Below, piece by piece: positions 54,519-62,946 of a stretch of 64,000 nucleotides of DNA. The notes beneath the pieces were generated by a model, which was not told the DNA's origin, ran no database searches, and saw only the letters and a program-made list of their open reading frames with translations. The stretch's first letter is position 1; each line of letters opens with the position of its first letter. Source of the stretch: Oscillatoria acuminata PCC 6304. GTDB lineage: Bacteria; Cyanobacteriota; Cyanobacteriia; Cyanobacteriales; Laspinemataceae. Location: contig NC_019693.1 in the NCBI RefSeq assembly GCF_000317105.1, forward strand, positions 5,953,227 to 6,017,226, in the 5' to 3' direction. The position numbers were made by a program, and so were the translations under genes.

Positions 54519-55127
54519 ATGTCAAATCAAACAGACTTAAAAGCACTTCCACCCCCCGTCCAGCGCGTCATCCCTGCCTTACGCAGAGTCGGCTGGATCA
54601 GTTTTTGGACACAGTTAGTTCTAGCCGTTGTTGCAGGACTGATTTTCTTATTTGCAATTTTGATTGAATCTCCAGCACCTCGGGAAGCTGCCAGAACAAG
54701 TAATGTCAGCATCGCCCCGGGCATTTTTTTTGCAGTTTTAGGACTGGCTGCCCTCGGACTGAGTATCTATTGGGCTTATCGCTATACTCGCCTGTCTCAA
54801 CAGCTTAGTTCTGTAAATTCTAAGCTGCGCCCGGGTCGAGTGAAAACGGTGCAAATTGTGCGCCAGGGCTTAATGGTTAATTTAGCGGGGATGTCCTTTA
54901 CCCTAATCGCCGCAGAAGCCATTGGCGGAATCCTCCTCGCAAAGGCTCTGCAGTACCAAGGGGGTGGCTCCTTGGTGACGGCCCTACGCCCCCAAGATTT
55001 TATTCAAGCGTTGGATATTTTTGTGGTGTTGGGGAATACCCATACGATCGTGGCCCACTTTATTGGGATTGTCACGGGACTCTGGTTGCTCAATTGGATC
55101 GATGTCAATACTCAGAAGGAACCCTGA
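54519..55127 (+). CDS. DUF3611 family membrane protein
   Basis: ATG 54519 gives 202 residues; a TTG at 54471 would add 16 residues unlike the family. The pattern LPPPVQRVIPALRRVGWISF, then WTQLVLAVVAGLIFLFAIL, IAPGIFFAVLGLAALGLSIY, AYRYTRLSQQL and a final helix LDIFVVLGNTHTIVAHFIG matches DUF3611, a cyanobacterial and plastid family with four membrane helices and unknown function. It converges with the RodZ-like gene with a gap of only 49 bp. Confidence 0.88.
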   Translation: MSNQTDLKALPPPVQRVIPALRRVGWISFWTQLVLAVVAGLIFLFAILIESPAPREAARTSNVSIAPGIFFAVLGLAALGLSIYWAYRYTRLSQQLSSVNSKLRPGRVKTVQIVRQGLMVNLAGMSFTLIAAEAIGGILLAKALQYQGGGSLVTALRPQDFIQALDIFVVLGNTHTIVAHFIGIVTGLWLLNWIDVNTQKEP

Positions 55128-55176
55128 AACCCTTGTCCCGGAGGTTGGGTGGGGTCGCGATTTCCTGCCTATGGGG

Positions 55177-56205
55177 TTACCAGTCGAGTGCTTCGGGTGG
55201 GGCTATCTCGGACAAGGCACAAGCGATCGCCTGTGAGGTAATGCCCGGTGTTTGCATCGGCAGGACCCCTTGATGAGAATCCCGTGCGGGGGCGGTTAAA
55301 GTTGGGTCAAGTTCTGGCACTGTTCTGGGAACAGATTGTCCATTCATCAACCCCAATCCCCCGATCGCCCCAGCCATGAGCGCGGTGTACCCTACATACA
55401 GATGCAGGGGACTGACGTTCAAATCTAGGTTAAAGTCCTGACGATGCCAGGAGGGGATGGGTGCATTTTGTTTCGGGGGGACGGGTAATAAATTCGCCAG
55501 TCTCGCCCCGTCTAAGCCTAAGACATCTCCAATTTTATGAATAAAACTCCGCACATAAACATCTTCCGGCAACTTGGATAGATAGCCGTTCTCGATCGCT
55601 TCAATATGACGGGAAGGAACCAGGGTCTGTTTATGCAATTCCAGAATCGATAACCCGCGATCGCAGCGTGCCCCTTGCAGTTTTTGCCCAATTTGAGTCA
55701 GGCGATCGGCCCATTGTTGTTGGTGGGCGATGGTTTGAGCTTGCTGTTGGGCTTGCTGCTGTTTTTTCTTACGATGAAAGGGATTGACTTTAGCCGGTGA
55801 CGACAAGGGAGAGGGATTTTGGGTGAGGGCGGCTGGATCTGAATTGCCAAGGGATTGGGAATGGCTTTCCGGCGTTCGGATCTCCTCTAATGCCTGGGAC
55901 TCGTGGCGATCTCCGGACCTCTGATATAAATCTAGCTCCTCCCCTACAAACTCACTCTCATTCAAGGGTTCTGGATCATCCTGACCCAGAGAACTCCCTT
56001 GCTTGAGCGCGAGCCAAATTGCTTTTCTAGCCACCGCTTGTAGCAGCATTGAGGAACTATCAGCAGACTCACCCAGTCTCTGCTTGAGGATTCCCAACGC
56101 GGTCCGATAAACTTTTGTCCGATACAGTTCCGACTCAATTTGAGTCAGGATAGCGGTTAGTTCCTCTTGAGGAAGTGTGGCCTGGGAGATGGTTTCAAGT
56201 GCCAT
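55177..56205 (-). CDS. RodZ-like helix-turn-helix membrane protein
   Basis: The protein has 342 residues. A cyanobacterial N-terminal region (about 1-60, helical) and a low-complexity middle (HRKKKQQQAQQQAQTIAHQQ) lead to a HTH_25-type domain at about 168-240 (LTQIGQKLQGARCDRGLSIL, LVPSRHIEAIENGYLSKLPE, DVYVRSFIHKIGDVLGLDG). One membrane helix follows at about 268-288. This order is that of RodZ, which links MreB to the envelope, although the periplasmic part is very short here. Whether it binds MreB or DNA is unknown. Confidence 0.78.
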   Translation of the reverse strand: MALETISQATLPQEELTAILTQIESELYRTKVYRTALGILKQRLGESADSSSMLLQAVARKAIWLALKQGSSLGQDDPEPLNESEFVGEELDLYQRSGDRHESQALEEIRTPESHSQSLGNSDPAALTQNPSPLSSPAKVNPFHRKKKQQQAQQQAQTIAHQQQWADRLTQIGQKLQGARCDRGLSILELHKQTLVPSRHIEAIENGYLSKLPEDVYVRSFIHKIGDVLGLDGARLANLLPVPPKQNAPIPSWHRQDFNLDLNVSPLHLYVGYTALMAGAIGGLGLMNGQSVPRTVPELDPTLTAPARDSHQGVLPMQTPGITSQAIACALSEIAPPEALDW

Positions 56206-56768
56206 GATACTCGTTAAATCGGGGGACTTCAGTGATGAGCAACTGAATGAAAGAACAGTTAACCCGCGATCCTGTCTTGGCCCAAAATGTTGAGTTGAGC
56301 CCGAAGTTAGACTAAGCTCGGGCTAGACAGGGATTCAGGGAAAACCTGTATCTGAGTATCTTCATTCCGGGGATTTGCACCCGTTCCGGATGGAACGTTG
56401 CCTCCCGAAGTTACAATCGGCACAGGGAAAGAGCGACTGCGGCAAGGGATTGCTACCGAGTGCCGTCTGAACCATGAAACCCTTCCCTTCAAGTCAAGAA
56501 TGATGAGTTTCTGCTCGTTCAGAGCATGATTGCTGAGTTTGAATCTGCCCAACCCTCAACGGGCGATCGCGAGGAGTCCCATTCCAAAAAATAGAAATCG
56601 GATCAGCTACCTGCCATGATATTCTGGTTTTGCCCTAGGATTTGCTCTTCCTGGGTTCAGGGCAATCAAAAACCTGTACGCCTCGACCGACATCCGGGAA
56701 GGGCGTTTTCCGGTTTTCTGATTCCGTTTTGCTCCTCGCTACTGCTCTTTATCTTCCTATTATCTGTC
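56206..56768. other. Gene-free spacer between divergent genes
   Basis: A weak inverted repeat AGCCCGA ... TCGGGCT (56298-56324) lies upstream of the RodZ-like gene. The open frame entering the DUF3727 gene from 56616 is not protein-like before ATG 56769. Nothing else was recognised. Confidence 0.5.
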
Positions 56769-57350
56769 ATGTCCCGATCGGAATCATCAAAAGAGAATGG
56801 GCAATCCCACACTTCATCCACAATTTTGACGGATGAGTCCGGGCGATCGCTATCTTGTTACATCGAACATTCTGTAGAAGTAAACGACAATACCTACGTT
56901 TTACTCACTCCCATTGATACGCCGGTGGAAATTTTCGCATGGCAAGCTGAGGATGAGGATGATGAACCTATTCCTATTAGTGAAGAGGAAGTGGATACTA
57001 TTTTTGATACGGCTAAAGCAGTCCTTGAAGAACAAAACCTCACCCTCAAACGTAGCGCCATTACTCTGACGGTTAGTGGCGAACTTCCGGAATTTACAGA
57101 AGAGGAAATCAGTGATGATGAACTAGGGGAAGCTGCCGAATATGAAGAACTTCAGTGGTTAGCCAGTTTTTATCACGAAGAAGCCGAGTATGCTATCTAC
57201 TCTCCTTTGGACCCCGTATTCATTTTGGCGCGCCTCAATGAAGACGGCACCCCTGAGTTGCTTTCCGATGAAGAGTTACAGGAACTTGAACCGATGATGT
57301 CTACGTTAGAAGGCATGATCGAAGAACGGTTGTTTGAAGAGCTCGAATAA
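56769..57350 (+). CDS. DUF3727 family protein
   Basis: ATG 56769 gives 193 residues (MSRSESSKENGQ...). The acidic protein carries LTDESGRSLSCYIEHSVEV then YVLLTPIDTPVEIFAWQ, the pattern of a DUF1292/DUF3727-like beta domain, and a helical acidic C-terminus (LDPVFILARLNEDGTPELLS). Such proteins are conserved in cyanobacteria and often precede mltG and yqeG, as here; the order suggests a functional link that is not understood. The gap to mltG is about 500 bp. Confidence 0.85.
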   Translation: MSRSESSKENGQSHTSSTILTDESGRSLSCYIEHSVEVNDNTYVLLTPIDTPVEIFAWQAEDEDDEPIPISEEEVDTIFDTAKAVLEEQNLTLKRSAITLTVSGELPEFTEEEISDDELGEAAEYEELQWLASFYHEEAEYAIYSPLDPVFILARLNEDGTPELLSDEELQELEPMMSTLEGMIEERLFEELE

Positions 57351-57848
57351 GGACGAAACTAAAGATAGTCCTGAGTCTGACTCAGCAACCCCATTCAGAT
57401 GTGGGACTGGAATCAATGTTGAAGCCCGAACAGTCCCATTTCGACAAAATTTTTAACGGGATCAGCAGCTTAAACTAACCGAAAATCAGGGTTCGTCGGC
57501 GATCGCATTGGAACTTCTCCACTCTGAATTTGACCGAGGATCTCGTTCGCCGCCCGCTTGACTCTTGCTGGACCCGAAAGAAGCGACTCCAACTTTTAGG
57601 GAATCCGGCGCTTAGATCCACAAAGCAAAAGATCCCTGGCCTGAAAATTACCCTCTAGCTGCATGAGTTGTCTCAGCCTGAGGAGAACATAAAACCGAAT
57701 TCGCCGTCTGATGTGGAGTCTATCAATTCAGAGATTACAGACTACCCTGGAATAGATGAATGCCGCGATGAAGATCCCCTCGGGGTGATGGCGGGCGATC
57801 GCTTCTCCATCAGGGCAAGATCCCCCAAGATCGTCGCGGCATCCCATC
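57351..57848. other. Spacer between DUF3727 and mltG genes
   Basis: A plus-strand open frame (57668-57985) overlaps the start of mltG in another frame and has no ribosome-binding site; it is judged not to be a gene. No repeat was recognised. Confidence 0.5.
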
Positions 57849-58967
57849 ATGGTTGTTACAGATCACCAGAAGATGAAAGCAGCGAGTCAACGAAAAACAA
57901 ATTGGTTGTTATATGTGGCGCTTATCCTCTGCGCTGCGATCGGAATCAGTGCATGGCAAGGTTGGCGATGGTGGCTATCGGCTAGTGCACCCGTATCCGA
58001 ATCTTTACCTCGGGATTCTGTCGTCGAAGACACTCGCCTGGAAGTCGTGCAAATTGACCCGGGAGAACCTGGACAACTCATCGGAGTTAAACTCGAAGAA
58101 CAGGGCTTAATTCGGTCCGCGAATGCTTGGAATATGTGGACGCGGTGGTTATCTCGCCAAAACCCCGATGGAGGTTACAAGGCGGGAACCTACCAACTCT
58201 CTCCCGATGAACCGATGCAGGCGATCGCCCAAAAAATCTGGAATGGTGAAGTCATGCAGCTCAATTTCACCGTTCCTGAAGGATGGAATTTGCGCCAAAT
58301 GGCTGCATATTTCGAGTCTCAAGGCTTTTTTACCGCTGAAGAATTTCTCAGTGCCACTCAGGAAATTCCCTGGGCTGAATATCCCTGGCTTCCTAAAGAT
58401 ATCCCCCATTTAGAAGGCTTTTTATACCCGGATACTTACAAGCTACGGGCGGATGATATCACCCCCCAAGCGATTATTCAACCGATGCTGACTCGGTTTG
58501 AACAGGTGGCTCTCCCAGTCTATCAACAACCTCAAAATCAAACCAATCTCAGTCTCAAAGAATGGGTCACCCTAGCCAGTATTGTGGAAAAAGAGTCGGT
58601 AGTAGCATCGGAACGCCATCGCATTGCCGGTGTATTTACCAACCGCCTCAAACAGGGGATGACTCTCGGTGCTGACCCCACGGTGGAATACGGATTAAAT
58701 ATCAGACAAACGGAAGATCAACCCTTAACTCTGGCCCAGGTAAACACCCCTAACCCGTACAATACTTATCTGAATGCGGGCTTACCCCCAACCCCGATCG
58801 CTGCCCCTGGAGTTGCCAGTTTAGAAGCCACTTTAGCCCCAGAAGAGACGGAATATCTCTATTTTGTGGCCCTCTATGATGGCACCCATATTTTTAGTCG
58901 CACCTTAGCTGAACATGAAGCGGCTCAAGATGCCATCTGGGATGAGCGGGACCCGACGTTACGGTAA
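57849..58967 (+). CDS. mltG: Endolytic murein transglycosylase MltG
   Basis: MltG cleaves nascent peptidoglycan strands in the periplasm and sets glycan length. The protein has 372 residues: one membrane helix at about 20-38 (LLYVALILCAAIGISAWQG), a LysM-like region (VKLEEQGLIRSANAWNMWTR, then GTYQLSPDEPMQAIAQKI) and the YceG catalytic domain (LASIVEKESVVASERHRIAG with the catalytic glutamate in EKES, then VNTPNPYNTYLNAGLPPTPI). The length is typical. ATG 57873 is an alternative start. Confidence 0.95.
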   Translation: MVVTDHQKMKAASQRKTNWLLYVALILCAAIGISAWQGWRWWLSASAPVSESLPRDSVVEDTRLEVVQIDPGEPGQLIGVKLEEQGLIRSANAWNMWTRWLSRQNPDGGYKAGTYQLSPDEPMQAIAQKIWNGEVMQLNFTVPEGWNLRQMAAYFESQGFFTAEEFLSATQEIPWAEYPWLPKDIPHLEGFLYPDTYKLRADDITPQAIIQPMLTRFEQVALPVYQQPQNQTNLSLKEWVTLASIVEKESVVASERHRIAGVFTNRLKQGMTLGADPTVEYGLNIRQTEDQPLTLAQVNTPNPYNTYLNAGLPPTPIAAPGVASLEATLAPEETEYLYFVALYDGTHIFSRTLAEHEAAQDAIWDERDPTLR

Positions 58968-59241
58968 TATGATATTCCCCCAGTCGCCATTGGCACAGGC
59001 TCTTTGGGGGATGTCTGAGAATTGAGGGCGATCGCATTAGGCTCGAAAGCCTTAGTATGTCAAAATCATCATGCGGGGAATGCAGTTTTTAGAAAGCATA
59101 CTGGGGATCCCGTTGATCGCGCGGTCAAACCAGATTATTGGCTCACGGCAGGTTCTCAGGTGTATCTACAATGCGGTTCAACTGTGATTTCCGGTATTCC
59201 GCAGGACGGCGGTTAGTTTTAGTCAGCAAAGGTCAATTACT

Positions 59242-59766
59242 ATGTCTTGGGGAAAACTTTTAGAACCCGATTTATTTTTAGGGGACTCAATTTTAAGCCT
59301 GACACCAGAAGTCGTCAAAGAGTACGACCTCAAGGGTCTGGTTTTGGATGTGGATGAAACTCTCGTCCCCATTCGCGAAATCCAAGTATCTGAGTATCTG
59401 CGACAGTGGGTGGAACAAATTCGCCCGGTTGCTACCCTGTGGTTGGTTAGCAATAACATCAGCGAATCTCGCATCGGTGGCATCGCTCGTTCTTTAAATC
59501 TGCCCTACATTACAGGTGCAGCCAAACCCTCCCGGCGCAAGTTACGACAGGCGGTGACGGGAATGAATCTGCCGGTGGAAAAGGTGGCAATGGTGGGCGA
59601 TCGCCTCTTTACCGATGTCCTCGCCGGGAACCGCTTGGGAATGTTTACTATTTTGGTAGAACCGATGGTAGACCCCGGGGAAATCATGCAAACCAAACAT
59701 CCCGTGCGATCGCTGGAAGTCTGGGTATCTCAAATCCTCGGCGCTTCCCTCGCCAAAAAGAAGTAA
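59242..59766 (+). CDS. YqeG family HAD IIIA-type phosphatase
   Basis: The protein has 174 residues. HAD motifs are motif I VLDVDETLVP (nucleophile aspartate; family consensus D-x-D-N/E-T-L), motif II LWLVSNNIS, motif III lysine in AAKPSRRKL, and motif IV VGDRLFTDVLAGNRLG. The family acts on small phosphate esters such as phosphatidylglycerophosphate in related organisms and chloroplasts; the substrate here is inferred at best. It follows mltG and precedes proB on the same strand, each with its own spacer. Confidence 0.93.
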   Translation: MSWGKLLEPDLFLGDSILSLTPEVVKEYDLKGLVLDVDETLVPIREIQVSEYLRQWVEQIRPVATLWLVSNNISESRIGGIARSLNLPYITGAAKPSRRKLRQAVTGMNLPVEKVAMVGDRLFTDVLAGNRLGMFTILVEPMVDPGEIMQTKHPVRSLEVWVSQILGASLAKKK

Positions 59767-59985
59767 CGGGTCATTAAGCTGAACACCCCTTAAAAAAACC
59801 CAACATAGCCCTGCATCTTAAAGTATTGAGGCTGACGCCAAATTATCAAGCGGCACTAAAGATGAGTTGATAGGGGGCCGCCTTGAGAGCGTCTGCCTTC
59901 ACCGAAATCAAGGCGGGCGCTTTACAATGGGATCCGGTGATCCGATGGTAACCCGGACTTCATCCTCAACGATCGCGCTTTTTTT

Positions 59986-61146
59986 ATGAACCTGCAAACC
60001 CTAGTCGTCAAAATTGGTACCTCTAGTCTCACCCAGAACAGCACTGGCAACCTGGCGATCGCCACCATTGCGGCCCTCGTTGAAACCCTCACCGCCCTCC
60101 GGCACCAAGGGCACCGCGTTATCTTAGTCTCCTCCGGTGCCGTCGGGGTCGGCTGTGCCCGTCTAGGATTAAAAGAGCGTCCCCGGACGATCGCCCTCAA
60201 ACAGGCGGTGGCAGCAGTCGGTCAGGGCCGCTTAATGCGGGTATATGATGACCTGTTTACCACTCTGCAACAGCCGATCGCCCAAGTCCTCCTCACCCGC
60301 AGCGATTTAGTCCAACGCAGTCGCTACGTCAACGCTTACAATACTTTCCAAGAATTACTGCGCCTCGGGGTCATTCCGATTGTCAACGAAAATGATACGG
60401 TAGCGATCGAAGAACTCAAATTCGGCGACAATGATACCCTCTCGGCAATGGTTGCCAGCTTAGTCGAAGCCGAATGGCTGTTTCTGATGACCGATGTCGA
60501 TCGCCTCTACTCCGCCGACCCCCGCAGCAATCCTGACGCCCAACCGATTACCCTGGTTCAACATCTCGATGAGTTGCGGCAGTTACAGGTGGAAACCGGA
60601 GGCAGTGGCAGCAATTGGGGGACGGGGGGAATGATGACGAAAATTGAGGCGGCCCGCATTGCCACCAGTGCCGGAGTCCGCACGGTGATTACCTCGTCTC
60701 AATCTCCGCGCAACTTGGAGAAGATTTTGCAGGGGGAGGCGATCGGCACCCATTTTGCACCGCAAAAGAGCACCAGTAACGCCCGCAAGCGCTGGCTGGC
60801 CAATGCGGTCATTCCTTCCGGTAAACTTTATTTAGATGAAGGGGCCGTCCGAGCAATCTGTCAAGGGGGGAAATCTCTTTTAGCCGCAGGCATCCTGGAG
60901 GTGTTCGGAGAATTTGAGCCGTCGGATGCGGTGCAACTGTGCGATCGCTCGGGTCGGGAAATTGCCCGGGGACTGGTCAACTATAGCAGTGACGAACTCG
61001 ATCGCATTCGCGGACGAAAATCTGATGAAATTCCCGAAATTTTAGGTTATATTGTTGCCGACACGGTAATCCACCGGGATAACTTAGTTTTAAGCGGTTC
61101 CAGTAGTGATGCCCCAGAGTTGAACAACACCGACCCCCTGCACTGA
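59986..61146 (+). CDS. proB: Glutamate 5-kinase ProB with PUA domain
   Basis: ProB phosphorylates glutamate at the gamma-carboxyl, the first step of proline synthesis, and is the target of proline feedback. The protein has 386 residues. The amino-acid kinase domain shows [42 protein letters not shown] and [22 protein letters not shown] domain follows at about 280-370 ([20 protein letters not shown], then [12 protein letters not shown]). ATG 59986 has a T-rich upstream and no strong ribosome-binding site. Confidence 0.96.
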   Translation: MNLQTLVVKIGTSSLTQNSTGNLAIATIAALVETLTALRHQGHRVILVSSGAVGVGCARLGLKERPRTIALKQAVAAVGQGRLMRVYDDLFTTLQQPIAQVLLTRSDLVQRSRYVNAYNTFQELLRLGVIPIVNENDTVAIEELKFGDNDTLSAMVASLVEAEWLFLMTDVDRLYSADPRSNPDAQPITLVQHLDELRQLQVETGGSGSNWGTGGMMTKIEAARIATSAGVRTVITSSQSPRNLEKILQGEAIGTHFAPQKSTSNARKRWLANAVIPSGKLYLDEGAVRAICQGGKSLLAAGILEVFGEFEPSDAVQLCDRSGREIARGLVNYSSDELDRIRGRKSDEIPEILGYIVADTVIHRDNLVLSGSSSDAPELNNTDPLH

Positions 61147-61235
61147 AAGCGGCTTGACTGTTGCTTGAGGACGCCGGTCCCCTCAAGAGAAGACCCCCGG
61201 GGTTTTTACAAAATCCTTGCCATGTAACACCCAAT

Positions 61236-61258
61236 CCCGGTCAAAAACCCGGTTTCTG
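61236..61258. repeat. Single copy of the AAACCCGGTTTCT repeat
   Basis: TCCCGGTCAAAAACCCGGTT plus TCT is one arm of the inverted repeat family found at 8121, 10006 and 23061. A divergent relative (TTCAGAAACAGGGTTTCT) lies near 61825-61842. Confidence 0.65.
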
Positions 61259-61314
61259 ATCTCTTGTAGGTCGTTACACTAAAAATACTTCTACAACACG
61301 GAAGAACATAGACG

Positions 61315-61722
61315 ATGAACCCCGATAACGTTATGGAATTTTTACAAACCGGATTTCGAGTTGGGGTAGGCGCGACGGCTTCCCTACTCGAAAGCATTCA
61401 AGACGCCCAAAAACGAGAAGAAAATCTGGCGGATTTAAAATTAGATGTCAGCGATTTGACCAAAAAATGGGCTGAAAAAGGAGAAATGACCGAACGGGAA
61501 GCCCGCAATTTTGTGGATACTCTAATCGATCACCAGCGATCGCCTTCTGAACCCCCATCCTCGGCAACTCCCCCTGCGCCAAACAGTTCTGAGCCTTTGT
61601 CATCCCCCCCGACTTCAGCAACCAATCCGGAAGTCTACCAAGATTTACAAGACTTGACCGCCCAAATTGCAGCGTTGCGGTCTGAGTTAGAAAATTTACA
61701 GCAGAAAGATTCGGAACCTTAG
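61315..61722 (+). CDS. Phasin-like helical protein
   Basis: The protein has 135 residues. The N-terminal half is an amphipathic helix bundle (FRVGVGATASLLESIQDAQK, then NLADLKLDVSDLTKKWAEKG and MTEREARNFVDTLID). A Pro/Ser-rich linker and a short C-terminal coiled coil (LTAQIAALRSELENLQQK) follow. This resembles the small phasin-family/PHA-granule-associated type found widely in cyanobacteria, including species without PHA granules. The actual role is unknown. Confidence 0.75.
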   Translation: MNPDNVMEFLQTGFRVGVGATASLLESIQDAQKREENLADLKLDVSDLTKKWAEKGEMTEREARNFVDTLIDHQRSPSEPPSSATPPAPNSSEPLSSPPTSATNPEVYQDLQDLTAQIAALRSELENLQQKDSEP

Positions 61723-62086
61723 GCCATTCGAGTGAGGACGCCGGTACAGTCTTCTCTCAACGAGACTGATACCGCGTTCCATCCCTCATCCAGAGGACTG
61801 GGTTACCGGGTGAGATCTGTCGGATTCAGAAACAGGGTTTCTCAACCTTTCTTTGTGGCCAAGCCAGCCTAAATTTTGTGAAGAAGATGATCTTGACCTG
61901 GACTGCACAACGGGATGATACCCCAAGGTGTGTTTTCCGGGCATTTTCATGTAAATATTTTCCGCCTTGACCCCTGCTGTTGAGTGGAAGGTTAAAATCA
62001 GCGGATTAACCCTGTCAATCCACCGGAAATTCAATTTCCGGTGGATTGACAGGACGACACTTGTTTGCTATATTTTTGAAATTTTT
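61723..62086. other. Spacer between convergent genes
   Basis: It contains the strong inverted repeat at 62011-62053 and a degenerate copy of the AAACCCGGTTTCT repeat at about 61825. No gene was recognised. Confidence 0.6.
62011..62053. terminator. 21-bp perfect inverted repeat with 1-nt centre
   Basis: CCTGTCAATCCACCGGAAAT plus T and its exact complement meet at a single C. It lies 34 bases after the stop of the DUF4327 gene and between convergent genes, so a termination or mRNA-protection role is likely. There is no T-run on either side. Confidence 0.6.
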
Positions 62087-62317
62087 TTAATCGTTGCCCC
62101 AGTCTTCGCGTCCCATGAGATCCACAATGCGATCGCGTAGGAGGAAATCGTATTTTTCTAATTCAGATTCAACCACGGCCCATTCCCGGGCTGGGATGTA
62201 TTGGCAGAGGGTATAGATCGGTTGTTGTCGGCCCACAAAGCCATTTTTGACCAAGGTTCGGGCTTCTTCTTTGATGAACTCGATGGAATATTGAACGGTA
62301 GATGTAGATGGTGCCAT
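62087..62317 (-). CDS. DUF4327 family small protein
   Basis: The protein has 76 residues, the family length. The sequence YSIEFIKEEARTLVKNGFVG, then RQQPIYTLCQYIPAREW, VVESELEKYDFLLRDRI and a final DLMGREDWGND follows DUF4327, a small soluble protein conserved in cyanobacteria with unknown function. GAGG lies nine bases before the ATG. Confidence 0.92.
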   Translation of the reverse strand: MAPSTSTVQYSIEFIKEEARTLVKNGFVGRQQPIYTLCQYIPAREWAVVESELEKYDFLLRDRIVDLMGREDWGND

Positions 62318-62946
62318 CTTTAAAACCTCGCTAGATAGATTCTTTAATCAACGGTATATCTGTGCCCACCCCCCAGCTAGGTGAATAATTCATCATATCT
62401 CGTTGAAGAAGGGAGACTACTGGGCGGTCTCTCAGGTATTTGTTACATTCTATACAGCAGCATTCTTATTGTCGCGCTAATTGACTCTTCCTTATGTTAA
62501 TAAAATATGAAGAATTATGCACCCTCAGGTAGATAAATTTTTTCGATGTAGTTTCCTGGGCAGTTTCGGAATCCTTAATGATTGCATTATTTCAGTCTAA
62601 AGTCGAGTATAGAGATGCCGAAATTTATACAGGCGGATAGTTATAGGGATATTTGTGGAAGCAACTTTATATAAACTTCAGCAGATTAGCTGCTCCTCTA
62701 GCCGGTCCGGACCTGGAATCGAGTTTTCCAAGTCTATAAAAACCCACACCCTCAAGGGTGCGGGTTTTCAAAGGTCTATCAAAACCGGAGTCCGGATCAC
62801 AAGGAGATAAACCGGATAGGGATCACCGCTTTCTGGGAATAAACTAGATGAGTTGCGATGAAAATCCGGTTTCCCTAGCACCTATAACTGTAGCAATAGC
62901 AAGCACTACCAGATTTTTACTCCCGGTGCAGATTGAACCTGGAGCC
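62318..62946. other. Gene-free spacer with one terminator-like hairpin
   Basis: AAAACCCACACCCT (62739-62752) and AGGGTGCGGGTTTT (62755-62768) form a 14-bp stem with one mismatch, with A4 before and T4 at the end; it looks like a bidirectional terminator or a degenerate form of the 42140 repeat. An AT-rich stretch at 62470-62680 may hold the DUF4327 promoter. No gene was recognised. Confidence 0.6.

Noticed and set aside
57668-57985. Plus-strand open frame of 105 codons before mltG
   Set aside because: It overlaps the start of mltG in another frame, has no ribosome-binding site and reads as a shadow.
59022-59216. Small open frame between mltG and yqeG
   Set aside because: No ribosome-binding site, no hydrophobic or domain pattern, and no recognisable family.
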